From Tupaia tana (taxonomy: Eukaryota > Chordata > Mammalia > Scandentia > Tupaiidae): a stretch of DNA of 64,000 nucleotides. Shown here one piece after another: positions 36,416-50,800 of this stretch (position 1 is the first letter of the stretch; each line of letters begins with the position of its first letter). The notes beneath the pieces are model-generated. The model ran no database searches. It had not been told where the DNA came from and was given only the letters and a program-made list of their open reading frames with translations. The stretch is taken from positions 496,001 through 560,000 of the forward strand of contig JAKSZU010000032.1 in the NCBI GenBank assembly GCA_026018925.1. Reading direction: 5' to 3'. The position numbers were made by a program, and so were the translations under genes.

Positions 36416-38264
36416 CCTCAAACTAAGTTCAAACCTAACATAACCTGAAGCCTAACTCAAATCATAGACCTAACCCTAACAATAGGCGGACACCTGAAGC
36501 TCAACCCCAACCCTAACCTGACCATGACGCTATCTCCAACCGTAACACTGAACCGAAAACTAACAGTAGCCCTAAACTTACTCACTCAAACTAAGTTCAA
36601 ATGTAACCTAACCTGAAGCCTAAATCAAACCACAGACCTAACCCTCACCCTAAACGGACACCTTAAGCTCAACTCCAACCCTAACCTGACCCTGACCCTA
36701 TCTCCAACCGTAACACTGAACCAAAAACTAACAGTAGCCCTAAACTTACTCCCTCAAACTAACTTCAAACATAACCTAACCTGAAGCCTAAATCAAACCA
36801 TTCACCTAACACTAACCCTAGGCGGACAGCTGAAGCTCAAACCCAACCCTAACCTGACCCTCACGCTAACTCCAACCGTAACACTGACCCTAAAATTAAC
36901 AGTAGCCCTAAACTTACTCCCTAAAACTAAGTTAAAACCTAACCTAACCTGAAGCCTATCTCAAACCATAGACCTAACCCTAACCCTAGGCGGACACCTG
37001 AAGCTCAACCACAACCCTAACCTGACCCTGACGCTATCTCCAACCGTAACACTGAACCGAAAACTAACAGTAGCCCTAAACTTACTCCCTCAAACTAAGT
37101 TCAAACCTAACCTAACCTGAAGCCTAATTCAAACCACAGACCTAACCCTAACCCTAGGCGGACACCTTAAGCTCAACCCCAACCCTAACCGGACCCTCAT
37201 GCTAACTCCAAACGTAACACTGAACCGAAAACTAACAGTAGCCCTAAACTTACTCCCTCAAACTAAGTTCAATCCTAACCTAACCTGAAGCGTAAATGAA
37301 ACCATAGACCTAACGCTAACCCTAGGCGGACACCTTATGCTTAACCCCCACCCTAACCCGACCCTGACGCTTACTCCAACTGTAACAGTTAACCGAAAAC
37401 TAACAGTAGCCCTAAACTTATTCCCTCAAACTAAGTTCAAACCTAACCTAACCTGAAGCCTAAATCAAACCAAACACCTAACCCTAACCCTAAGCGGACA
37501 CGTTAAGCTCAACCCCAACCCTAACATGACCCTGACGCTAACTTCAAACGTAACAGTTACCCGAAAATTAACAGTAGCCCTAAACTTACTCCCTCAAACT
37601 AAGTTCAAACCTAACCTAACCTGAAGCCTCACTCAAACCACAGACCTAACCCTAACCCTAGGAGGACACCTTAAGCTCAACCCCAACCCTAACCTGACCC
37701 TCACGCTAACTCCAACCATAACACTGTACCGAAAACTAACAGTAGCCCTAAACTTACTCCCTCAAACTAAGTTCAAACCTAACCTAACCTGAAGCCTAAC
37801 TCAAACAATAGACCTAACCCTAACCCTAGGCGGACACCTTAACCTTGACCCCAACCCTAACCTGATCCTGACGCTTACTCCAACCGTAACAGTTAACCGA
37901 AAACTAACAGTAGCCCTAAACTTACTCCTTCAAACTAAGTTAAACCTAACCTAACCTGAAGCCTAAATCAAACCATACACATAACCCTAACCCTAGAAGG
38001 ACACCTTAAGCTCAACCCCAAACCTAACCTGACCCTGACGCTTACTCCAACCTTAACAGTTATCCGAAAACTAACAGTAGCCCTAAACTGACTCCCTCAA
38101 ACTTAGTTCAAACCTAACCTAACCTGAAGCCTAAATCAAACCATACACATAACCCTAACCCTACGCGGACACCTTAAGCTCAACCCCTAACCTAACCTGA
38201 CCCTGACGCTTACTCCAACCTTAACAGTTAACCGAAAACTAACAATAGCCCTAAACTTACACCC
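36416..38264 (+). repeat. Mosaic monomers, condensed counterpart of 54380-58330
   Basis: The parts are collinear with the later 28/34-monomer region at shifting offsets. ACCTAACATAACC at 36433 matches 54381 (17,948). ATGACCCTGACGC at 37526 matches 55809 (18,283, two monomers more). CCTCACTC at 37627 matches 52051. The variants AACGGACACC, CTCAACTCC and GTTATCCG are shared. This looks like an older copy of that region which has lost monomers, or the source from which it expanded. Confidence 0.65.
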
Positions 38265-41200
38265 TCAAACTAACTTCAAACCTATCCTAACCTGAAGCCT
38301 AAATCAAACCATACACCTAACCCTAACCCTAGGCGGACACCTTAAGCTCAAACCCAACCCTAACCTGGCCCTGACGCTAACTCCAACAGTAACAGTTACC
38401 CGAAAACAAACAGTAGCCCTAAACTTACTCCCTCAAACTAACTTCCAACCTAACCTAATTTGAAGCCTATCTCAAACCATAGACCTAACCCTAACCCTAG
38501 GCGGACAACTGAAACTCAACCACAACCCTAACCAGACCCTGACGCTATCTCTAACCGTAACCCTGAACCGAAAACTAACAGTAGCCCTAAACTTACTCCC
38601 TCCAACTAAGTTCAAACTTAACCTAACCTGAAGCATAACTCAAACCATAGACCAAACCCTAACCCTAGGCGGACAACTGAAGCTCAACCTCAACCCTAAC
38701 CTGACCCTGACGCTATCTCCAACCGTAACACTGAACCGAAAACTAACAGTAGCCCTAAACTTACTCCCTCAAACTAAGTTCAAACCTAACCTAACCTGAA
38801 GCCTAACTCAAACCACAGACTTAACCCTAACCCTAGGCGGACACCTTAAGCTCAACCCCAACCCTAACCTGGCCCTGACGCTAACTCCAACAGTAACAGT
38901 TACCCGAAAACTAACAGTAGCCCTAAACTTACTCCCTCAAACTAAGTTCAAACCTAACCTAACCTGAATCCTAACTCAAACCACAGACCTAACCCTAACC
39001 CTAGGCGGACACCTTAAGCTCAACCCCAACCCTAACCGGACCCTCACGCTAACTCCAACAGTAACAGTTACCCGAAAACTAACAGTAGCCCTAAACTTAC
39101 TCCCTCAAACTAGGTTCAAACCTAACCTAACCTGAAGCCTAACTCAAACAATAGACCTAACCCTAAACCTAGGCGGACACCTTAAGCTTGACCCCAACCC
39201 TAACCTGACCTCGAGGCTAACTCCAACCATATCCATGAACCGAAAACAAAGAGTAGTCCTAAAGTTACTCCCTCAAACTAAGTTCAATCCTAACCTAACC
39301 TGAAGCCTAAATGAAACCATAGAACTAACCCTAACCCTAGGCGGACACCTTATGGTTAACCCCCACCCTAACCTGACCCAGACGCTTACTCCAACCGTAA
39401 CACTGAACCGAAAACTAACAGTAGCCCTAAACTTACTCCCTCAAACTAAGTTCAAACCTAACCTAACCTGAAGCCTAACTCAAACCACAGACTTAACCCT
39501 AACCCTAGGCGGACACCTTAAGCTCAACCCCAACCCTAACCTGGCCCTGACGCTAACTCCAACAGTAACAGTTACCCGAAAACTAACGGTAGCCCTAAAC
39601 TTACTCCCTCAAACTAAGTTCAAACCTAACCTAACCTGAATCCTAACTCAAACCACAGACCTAACCCTAACCCTAGGCGGACACCTTAAGCTCAACCCCA
39701 ACCCTAACCGGACCCTCACGCTAACTCCAAACGTAGCATTGAACCGAAAACTAACAGTAGCCCTAAACTTACTCCCTCAAACTACGTTCAATCCTAACCT
39801 AACCTGAAGCCTAAATGAAACCATAGACCTAACCCTTACCCTAGGCGGACACCTTATGCTTAACCCCCACCCTAACCTGACCCTGACGCTTACTCCAACC
39901 CTAACAGTTAAACGAAAACTAACAGTAGCCCTAAACTTACTCCCTCAAACTAAGTTCAAATCTAACCTAACCTGAAGCCTTAATCAAACCATACACATAA
40001 CCCTAACCCTACGCGGACACCTGAAACTCAACCACAACCCTAACCAGACCCTGACGCTATCTCCAACCGTAACACTGAACCGAAAACTCACAGTAGCCCT
40101 AAACTTACTCCCTCAAACTAAGTTCAAACCTAACCTATCCTGAAGCCTAACTCAAACCATAGACCTAACCCTAACCCAAGGCGGAAACCTGAAGCTCAAC
40201 CCCAACGCTAACCTGACCCTGACGCTATCTCCAACCGTAACACTAAACCGAAAACTAACAGTAGCCCTAAACTTACTCCCTCATACTAAGTTCAAACCTA
40301 ACCTAACCTGAAGCCTAACTCAAATCACAGACCTAACCCTAACCCTAGGCGGACACCTTAAGCTTGACCCCAACCCTAACCTGACCTCCAGGCTAACCCC
40401 AACCATATCCATGAACCGAAAACAAAGAGTAGTCCTAAAGTTACTCCCTCAAACTAAGTTCAATCCTAACCTAACCTGAAGCCTAAATGAAACCATAGAC
40501 CTAACCCTAACCCTAGGCGGACACCTTATGCTTAACCCCCACCCTAACCTGACCCTGACGCTTACTCCAACCGTAACAGTTAAACGAAAACTAACAGTAG
40601 CCCTAAACTTACTCCCTCAAACTAAGTTCAAACCTAACCTAACCTGAAGCCTAAATCAAACCATACACCTAACCCTAACCCTAGGCGGACACCTTAAGCT
40701 CAACCCCAACCCTAACCGGACCCTCATGCTAACTCCAAACGTAACACTGAACCGAAAACTAACAGTAGCCCTAAACTTACTCACTCAAACTAAGTTCAAA
40801 CGTAACCTAACCTGGAGCCTAAATCAAACCATGGACCTAACCCTAACCCTAGGCAGACACCTCAAGCTAACCCCAACCCTAACCTGACCCTGACGCTAAC
40901 TCAAACCATAATACTGAACCGAAAACTAACAATAGCCCTAAACTTACTCCCTCAAACTAATTTCACACCTAACCTAACCTGAAGCCTAAATCAAACCATA
41001 CACCTAACCCTAACCCTAGGCGGACACCTTAACTTCAACCCCAAACCTAACCTGACCCTGACGCTTACTCCAACTGTAACAGTTAACCGAAAATTAACAG
41101 TAGCCCTAAACTTACTCCCTCAAACTAAGTTCAAACATAACCTAACCTGAAGCCTTAATCAAACCATACACCTAACCCTAACCCTAGGCGGACACCTTAA

Positions 41201-43303
41201 GCTCAACCCCAACCCTAACCTGGCCGTGACGCTAAATCCAACCGTAACAGTTACCCGAAAACTAACAGTAGCCCTAAACTTACTCCCTCAAACTAAGTTC
41301 AAACCTAACCTAACCTGAAGCCTAAATCAAAGCAAACACCTAACCCTAACCCTAGGCGGACACCTGAAGCTCAAACCCAACCCTAACCTGACCCTCACGC
41401 TAACTCCAACCGTAACACTGATCCTAAAATTGACAGTAGCCCTAAACTTACTCCCTCAAACTAAGTTCAAACCTAACCTAACCTGAAGCCTAAATCAAAC
41501 CATACACCTAACCCTAACCCTAGTCGGACACCTGAAACTCAACCACAACCCTAACCAGACCCTGACGCTATCTCCAACCGTAACACTGAACCGAAAACTA
41601 ACAGTAGCCCTAAACTTACTTCCTCAAACTAAGTTCAAAACTAACCTAACCTGAAGCCTAAATGAAACCATAGACCTAACCCTAACCCTAGGCGGACACC
41701 TTATGGTTAACACCCACCATATCCTGACCCTGACGCTTACTCCAACCGTAACAGTTAAATGAAAACTAACAGTAGCCCTAAACTTACTCCCTCAAACTAA
41801 GTTCAAACCTAACCTAACCTGAAGCGTAATTCAAACCATACACCTAACCCTAAACCTAGGCGGACACCTTAAGCTCAACCCCAACCCTAACCTGGCCCTG
41901 ACGCTAACTCCAACAGTAACAGTTACCCGAAAACTAACAGTAGCCCTAAACTTACTGCCTCAAACTAACTTCAAACCTAACCTAATTTGAAGCCTAACTC
42001 AAACCATAGACCTAACCCTAACCCTAGGCGGACACCTGAAACTCAACCACAACCCTAACCAGACCCTGACGCTATCTCCAACCGTAACACTGAACCCGAA
42101 AATTAACAGTATCCCTAAACTGACTCCCTCAAACTAAGTTCAAACCTAACCTAACCTGAAGCCTAAATGAAATCATAGACCTAACCCTAACCCTAGGCGG
42201 ACAACTTATGCTTAACCCCCACCCTAACCTGACCCTGACGCTTACTCCAACTGTAACAGTTAACCGAAAACTCACAGAAGCCCTGAACTTACACCCTCAA
42301 TCTAAGTTCAAAGCTAACCTAACCTGGAGCCTAACTCAAACCACAGACCTAACCCTAACCCTATGAGGACACCTTAAGCTCAACCCCAACCCTAACCTGA
42401 CCCTCACGCTAACTCCAACCGTAACACTGAACCGAAAACTAACAGTAGCCCTAAACTTACTCCCTCAAACTAAGTTCAAACCTAACCTAACCTGAAGCCT
42501 AACTCAAACAATAGACCTAACCCTAACCCTAGGCGGACACCTTAAGCTTGACCCCAACCCTAACCTGACCCTGACGCTTACTCCAACCGTAACACTTAAC
42601 CGAAAACTAACAGTAGCCCTAAACTTACTCCCTCAGACTAAGTTCAAACCTAATCTAACCTGAAGCCTCACTCAAACAATAGACCTAACCCTAACCCTAG
42701 GCGGACACCTTAAGCTTGACCCCAACCCTAACCTGACCCTGAGGCTAAATTCAACCATAACACTGAACCAAAAAATACAATAGGCCTAAACTTACTCCCT
42801 CAAACTAAGTTCAAACCTAACCTAACCTGAAGCCTAACTCAAACCATAGACCTAACCCTTACCCTAGGCAGACACCTGAATCTCAAACCCAACCCTAACT
42901 TGACCATGATGCTATCTCCAACCATAACACTGAACCAAAAACTAACAGTAGCCCTAAACTTACTCGCTCAAACTAAGTTCAAACCTAACCTAACCTGAAG
43001 CCTAACTCAAACCACAGACCTAACCCTAACCCTAGGAGGACACCTTAAGCTCAACCCCAACCCTAACCTGAACCTCACGCTAACTCCAACCGTAACACTG
43101 AACCGAAAACTAACAGTAGCCCTAAACTTACTCCCTCAAACTAAGTTCAAAACTAACCTAACCCGAAGCCTAAATGAAACCATAGACCTAACTCTAACCC
43201 TAGGCGGACATCTTATTGTTAACCCCCACCATAACCTGACCCTGCTGCTTACTCCAACCGTAACAGTTAAACGAAAACTAACAGTAGCCCTAAACTTACT
43301 CCC
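38265..43303 (+). repeat. Higher-order repeat C, copy 1 (30 monomers)
   Basis: Variants recur 5,039 bp downstream (30 x 168 minus 1): CGAAAACAAAC at 38401 and 43440; TCGAGGC at 39211 and 44250. From about 39840 the offset falls to 4,535 (27 x 168 minus 1): 39851 to 44386, 40381 to 44916, 41701 to 46236, 42781 to 47316. Copy 1 therefore carries three more monomers near 39340-39840. These resemble its own 38760-39250 stretch (offset 672, four monomers), which suggests a local internal duplication. Confidence 0.85.
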
Positions 43304-46300
43304 TCAAACTAACTTCAAACCTATCCTAACCTGAAGCCTAAATCAAACCATACACCTAACCCTAACCCTAGGCGGACACCTTAAGCTCAAACCCAACCCT
43401 AACCTGGCCCTGACGCTAACTCCAACAGTAACAGTTACCCGAAAACAAACAGTAGCCCTAAACTTACTCCCTCAAACTAACTTCCAACCTAACCTAATTT
43501 GAAGCCTATCTCAAACCATAGACCTAACCCTAACCCTAGGCGGACAACTGAAACTCAACCACAACCCTAACCAGACCCTGACGCTATCTCTAACCGTAAC
43601 CCTGAACCGAAAACTAACAGTAGCCCTAAACTTACTCCCTCCAACTAAGTTCAAATTTAACCTAACCTGAAGCATAACTCAAACCATAGACCAAACCCTA
43701 ACCCTAGGCGGACAACTGAAGCTCAACCTCAACCCTAACCTGACCCTGACGCTATGTCCTACCGTAACACTGAACCGAAAACTAACAGTAGCCCTAAACT
43801 TACTCCCTCAAACTAAGTTCAAACCTAACCTAACCTGAAGCCTAACTCAAACCACAGACTTAACCCTAACCCTAGGCGGACACCTTAAGCTCAACCCCAA
43901 CCCTAACCTGGCCCTGACGCTAACTCCAACAGTAACAGTTACCCGAAAACTAACAGTAGCCCTAAACTTACTCCCTCAAACTAAGTTCAAACCTAACCTA
44001 ACCTGAATCCTAACTCAAACCACAGACCTAACCCTAACCCTAGGCGGACACCTTAAGCTCAACCCCAACCCTAACCGGACCCTCACGCTAACTCCAACAG
44101 TAACAGTTACCCGAAAACTAACAGTAGCCCTAAACTTACTCCCTCAAACTAGGTTCAAACCTAACCTAACCTGAAGCCTAACTCAAACAATAGACCTAAC
44201 CCTAACCCTAGGCGGACACCTTAAGCTTGACCCCAACCCTAACCTGACCTCGAGGCTAACTCCAACCATATCCATGAACCGAAAACAAAGAGTAGTCCTA
44301 AAGTTACTCCCTCAAACTAAGTTCAATCCTAACCTAACCTGAAGCCTAAATGAAACCATAGACCTAACCCTAACCCTAGGCGGACACCTTATGCTTAACC
44401 CCCACCCTAACCTGACCCTGACGCTTACTCCAACCCTAACAGTTAAACGAAAACTAACAGTAGCCCTAAACTTACTCCCTCAAACTAAGTTCAAATCTAA
44501 CCTAACCTGAAGCCTTAATCAAACCATACACATAACCCTAACCCTACGCGGACACCTGAAACTCAACCACAACCCTAACCAGACCCTGACGCTATCTCCA
44601 ACCGTAACACTGAACCGAAAACTCACAGTAGCCCTAAACTTACTCCCTCAAACTAAGTTCAAACCTAACCTATCCTGAAGCCTAACTCAAACCATAGACC
44701 TAACCCTAACCCAAGGCGGAAACCTGAAGCTCAACCCCAACGCTAACCTGACCCTGACGCTATCTCCAACCGTAACACTAAACCGAAAACTAACAGTAGC
44801 CCTAAACTTACTCCCTCATACTAAGTTCAAACCTAACCTAACCTGAAGCCTAACTCAAATCACAGACCTAACCCTAACCCTAGGCGGACACCTTAAGCTT
44901 GACCCCAACCCTAACCTGACCTCCAGGCTAACCCCAGCCATATTCATGAACCGAAAACAAAGAGTAGTCCTAAAGTTACTCCCTCAAACTAAGTTCAATC
45001 CTAACCTAACCTGAAGCCTAAATGAAACCATAGACCTAACCCTAACCCTAGGCGGACACCTTATGCTTAACCCCCACCCTAACCTGACCCTGACGCTTAC
45101 TCCAACCGTAACAGTTAAACGAAAACTAACAGTAGCCCTAAACTTACTCCCTCAAACTAAGTTCAAACCTAACCTAACCTGAAGCCTAAATCAAACCATA
45201 CACCTAACCCTAACCCTAGGCGGACACCTTAAGCTCAACCCCAACCCTAACCGGACCCTCATGCTAACTCCAAACGTAACACTGAACCGAAAACTAACAG
45301 TAGCCCTAAACTTACTCACTCAAACTAAGTTCAAACGTAACCTAACCTGGAGCCTAAATCAAACCATGGACCTAACCCTAACCCTAGGCAGACACCTCAA
45401 GCTAACCCCAAACCTAACCTGACCCTGACGCTAACTCAAACCATAATACTGAACCGAAAACTAACAATAGCCCTAAACTTACTCCCTCAAACTAATTTCA
45501 CACCTAACCTAACCTGAAGCCTAAATCAAACCATACACCTAACCCTAACCCTAGGCGGACACCTTAACTTCAACCCCAAACCTAACCTGACCCTGACGCT
45601 TACTCCAACTGTAACAGTTAACCGAAAATTAACAGTAGCCCTAAACTTACTCCCTCAAACTAAGTTCAAACATAACCTAACCTGAAGCCTTAATCAAACC
45701 ATACACCTAACCCTAACCCTAGGCGGACACCTTAAGCTCAACCCCAACCCTAACCTGGCCGTGACGCTAAATCCAACCGTAACAGTTATCCGAAAACTAA
45801 CACTAGCCCTAAACTTACTCCCTCAAACTAAGTTCAAACCTAACCTAACCTGAAGCCTAAATCAAAGCAAACACCTAACCCTAACCCTAGGCGGACACCT
45901 GAAGCTCAAACCCAACCCTAACCTGACCCTCACGCTAACTCCAACCGTAACACTGATCCTAAAATTGACAGTAGCCCTAAACTTACTCCCTCAAACTAAG
46001 TTCAAACCTAACCTAACCTGAAGCCTAAATCAAACCATACACCTAACCCTAACCCTAGTCGGACACCTGAAACTCAACCACAACCCTAACCAGACCCTGA
46101 CGCTATCTCCAACCGTAACACTGAACCGAAAACTAACAGTAGCCCTAAACTTACTTCCTCAAACTAAGTTCAAAACTAACCTAACCTGAAGCCTAAATGA
46201 AACCATAGACCTAACCCTAACCCTAGGCGGACACCTTATGGTTAACCCCCACCATATCCTGACCCTGACGCTTACTCCAACCGTAACAGTTAAATGAAAA

Positions 46301-47560
46301 CTAACAGTAGCCCTAAACTTACTCCCTCAAACTAAGTTCAAACCTAACCTAACCTGAAGCGAAATTCAAACCATACACCTAACCCTAAACCTAGGCGGAC
46401 ACCTTAAGCTCAACCCCAACCCTAACCTGGCCCTGACGCTAACTCCAACAGTAACAGTTACCCGAAAACTAACAGTAGCCCTAAACTTACTCCCTCAAAC
46501 TAACTTCAAACCTAACCTAATTTGAAGCCTAACTCAAACCATAGACCTAACCCTAACCCTAGGCGGACACCTGAAACTCAACCACAACCCTAACCAGACC
46601 CTGACGCTATCTCCAACCGTAACACTGAACCCGAAAATTAACAGTATCCCTAAACTGACTCCCTCAAACTAAGTTCAAACCTAACCTAACCTGAAGCCTA
46701 AATGAAATCATAGACCTAACCCTAACCCTAGGCGGACAACTTATGCTTAACCCCCACCCTAACCTGACCCTGACGCTTACTCCAACTGTAACAGTTAACC
46801 GAAAACTCACAGAAGCCCTGAACTTACACCCTCAAACTAAGTTCAAAGCTAACCTAACCTGGAGCCTAACTCAAACCACAGACCTAACCCTAACCCTATG
46901 AGGATACCTTAAGCTCAACCCCAACCCTAACCTGACCCTCACGCTAACTCCAACCGTAACACTGAACCGAAAACTAACAGTAGCCCTAAACTTACTCCCT
47001 CAAACTAAGTTCAAACCTAACCTAACCTGAAGCCTAACTCAAACAATAGACCTAACCCTAACCCTAGGCGGACACCTTAAGCTTGACCCCAACCCTAACC
47101 TGACCCTGACGCTTACTCCAACCGTAACACTTAACCGAAAACTAACAGTAGCCCTAAACTTACTCCCTCAGACTAAGTTCAAACCTAATCTAACCTGAAG
47201 CCTCACTCAAACAATAGACCTAACCCTAAACCTAGGCGGACACCTTAAGCTTGACCCCAACCCTAACCTGACCCTGAGGCTAAATTCAACCATAACACTG
47301 AACCAAAAAATACAATAGGCCTAAACTTACTCCCTCAAACTAAGTTCAAACCTAACCTAACCTGAAGCCTAACTCAAACCATAGACCTAACCCTTACCCT
47401 AGGCAGACAACTGAATCTCAAACCCAACCCTAACTTGACCATGATGCTATCTCCAACCATAACACTGAACCAAAAACTAACAGTAGCCCTAAACTTACTC
47501 GCTCAAACTAAGTTCAAACCTAACCTAACCTGAAGCCTAACTGAAACCACAGACCTAACC
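43304..47560 (+). repeat. Higher-order repeat C, copy 2 (partial)
   Basis: Matches copy 1 with very few differences until about 47560. There copy 1 continues with CTAGGAGGACACC and this copy with CTAGGCGGACACC followed by ACCGGACCGTC. It lacks three monomers relative to copy 1. Confidence 0.85.
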
Positions 47561-47850
47561 CTAACCCTAGGCGGACACCTTAAGCTCAACCCCAACCCTA
47601 ACCGGACCGTCACGCTAACTCCAAACGTAACATTGAACCGAAAACTAACAGTAGCCCTAAACTTACTCCCTCAAACTAAGTTCAATCCTAACCTAACCTG
47701 AAGCCTAAATGAAACCATAGACCTAACCCCAACCCTAGGCGGACACCTTATGCTTAACCCCCACCCTAACCTGACCCTGACGCTTACTCCAACCGTAACA
47801 GTAAAACGAAAAATAACAGCAGCCCTAAACTTACTCCCTTAAACTAAGTT
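47561..47850 (+). repeat. Transitional monomers
   Basis: About two monomers between higher-order repeats C and D. They carry private variants (ACCGTCACG near 47607, ACCCCAACCC near 47727, AACAGTAAAACG near 47804). Nothing other than satellite is visible. Confidence 0.65.
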
Positions 47851-50800
47851 CAAACCTAACCTAACCTGAAGCCTAAATCAAACCATACACATAACCCTAA
47901 CCCTACGCGGACACCTTAAGCTCAACCCCAAACCTAACCTGACCCTGACGCTTACTCCAACCGTAACAGTTAACCGAAAACTAACAGTAGCCCTAAACTG
48001 ACTCCCTCAAACTAAGTTCAAACCTAACCTAACCTGAAGCCTAAATCAAATCATAGACCTAACCCTAACCCTAGGCGGACATCTTATGCTTAGGCCCCAC
48101 CCTAACCTGACCCTGACTCTTACTCCAACTGTAACAGTTAACCGAAAACTAACAGTAGCCCTAAACTTACTCCCTCTAACTAACTTCAAACCTAACCTAA
48201 CCTGAAGCCTAAATCAAACCATACACCTAACCCTAACCCTAGGCGGACACCTTAAGCTCAACCCCAACCCTAACTTGGCCCTGACGCTAACTCCAACAGT
48301 AACAGTTACCCGAAAACTAACAGTAGCCCTAAACTTACTCCCTCAAACTAAGTTCAAACCTAACCTAACCTGAAGCCTAAATCAAATCATAGACCTAACC
48401 CTAACAATAGGCGGACAGCTGAAGCTCAACCCCAACCCTAACCTGACCCTGACGCTATCTACAACCGTAACACTGAACCGAAAACTAACAGTAGCCCTAA
48501 ACTTACTCCCTCAAACTAAGTTCAAACCTAACCTAACCTGAAGCCTAACTCAAAAAATAGACCTAACAAAAACCCTAGGCGGACACCTTAAACTTGACCC
48601 CAACCCTAACCTGACCCTGAGGCTAAATTCAACCGTAACACTGAACCAAAAAATACAATAGGCCTAAACTTACTCCCTCAAACGAAGTTCAAACCTAACC
48701 TAACCTGAAGCCTAACTCAACCATAGACCTAACCCTAACCCTAGGCGGACACCTGAATCTCAAACCCAACTCTAACTGGACCATGACGCTAACTCCAACC
48801 ATAACACTGAACCAAAAACTAACAGTAGCCCTAAACTTACTCGCTCAAACTAAGTTCAAACCTAACCTAACCTGAAGCCTAAATCAAATCATACACCTAA
48901 CCCTAACAATAGGCGGACAGTTGAAGCTCAACCCCAACCCTAACCTGACCCTGACGCTATCTCCAACCGTAACACTGAACCGAAAACTAACAGTAGCCCT
49001 AAACTTACTCCCTCAAACTAAGTTCAAATCTAACCTAACCTGAAGCCTAACTCAAACCACAGACCTAACCCTAACCCTAGGAGGACACCTTAAGCTCAAC
49101 CCCAACCCTAACCTGAACCTCACGCTAACTCCAACCGTAACACTGAACCGAAAACTAACAGTAGCCCTAAACTTACTCCCTCAAACTAAGTTCAAAACTA
49201 ACCTAACCCGAAGCCTAAATGAAACCATAGACCTAACTCTAACCCTAGGCGGACATCTTATTGTTAACCCCCACCATAACCTGACCCTGCTGCTTACTCC
49301 AACCGTAACAGTTAAACGAAAACTAACAGTAGCCCTAAACTTACTCCCTCAAACTAAGTTCAAACCTAACCTAACCTGAAGCCTATCTCAAACCATAGAC
49401 CTAACCCTAGCCCTAGGCGGACACCTGAAGCTCAACCCCAACCCTAACCTGACCCTGACGCTATCTCCAACCGTAACACTGAACCGAAAACTAACAATAG
49501 CCCTAAACTTACTCCCTCAAACTAAGTTCAAACCTAACCTAACCTGAAGCCTATCTCAAACAATAGACCTAACCCTAATCCTAGGCGGACACCTTAAGCT
49601 TGACCCCAACCCTTACCTGACCCTGAGGCTAAATTCAACCGTAACACTGAACCAAAAAATACAATAGGCCATAACTTACTCCCTCAAACTAAGTTCAAAC
49701 CTAACATAACCTGAAGCCTAACTCAAATCATAGACCTAACCCTAACAATAGGCGGACACCTGAAGCTCAACCCCAAACCTAACCTGACCCTGACGCTATC
49801 TCCAACCGTAACACTGAACCGAAAACTAACAGTAGACCTAAACTTACTCACTCAAACTAAGTTCAATCCTAACCTAACCTGAAGCCTAAATGAAACCATA
49901 GACCTAACGCTAACCCTAGGCCGACACCTTATGCTTAACCCCCACCCTAACCTGACCCTGACGCTTACTCCAACTGTAACAGTTAACCGAAAACTAACAG
50001 TAGCCCTAAACTTACTCCCTCAAACTAACTTCAAACCTAACCTAACCTGAAGCCTAAATGAAACCAAACACCTAACCCTAAACCTAAGCGGACACGTTAA
50101 GCTCAACCCCAACCCTAACATGACCCTGACGCTAACTTCAAACGTAACAGTTACCCGAAAATTAACAGTAGCCCTAAACTTACTCCCTCAAACTAAGTTC
50201 AAACCTAACCTAACGAGAAGCCAAAATCAAACCATACACCTAACCCTAACCCTAGGCGGACACCTTAAGCTCAACCCCAACCCTAACCTGGACCTGACGC
50301 TATCTCCAACCGTAACACTGAACCGAAAACTAACACTAGCCCTAAACTTATTCCCTCAAACTAAGTTCAAACCTAACCTAACCTGAAGCCTAACTCAAAC
50401 CACAGGCGGAAACCTTAAGCTTATCCCCAACCCTAATCTGACCCTCACGCTAACTCCAAACATAACACTGAACCGAAAACTAACAGTAGCCCTAAACTTA
50501 CTCCCTCAAACTAACTTCAAACCTAACCTAACCTGAAGCCTAAATTAAACCATACACCTATCCCTAACCCTAGGCGGACACCTTAAGCTCAACCCCAACC
50601 CTAACTTGACCTCCAGGCTAACCCCAACCGTATCACTGAACCGAAAACTAAGAGTAGTCCTCAACTTACTCCCTCAAACTATGTTCAATCCTAACCTAAC
50701 CTGAAGCCTAAATGAAACCATAGACCTAACCCTAACCCTAGGCGGACACCTTATGGTTAAACCCAACCATAACTTGACCCTGACGCTTACTCCAACCGTA

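Noticed and set aside
50120-50386. 88-codon open frame in the satellite (also at 55809-56075)
   Set aside because: Same dipeptide pattern from the tandem unit; CCTGAAG became ACGAGAAG here, removing a stop. Not a gene.
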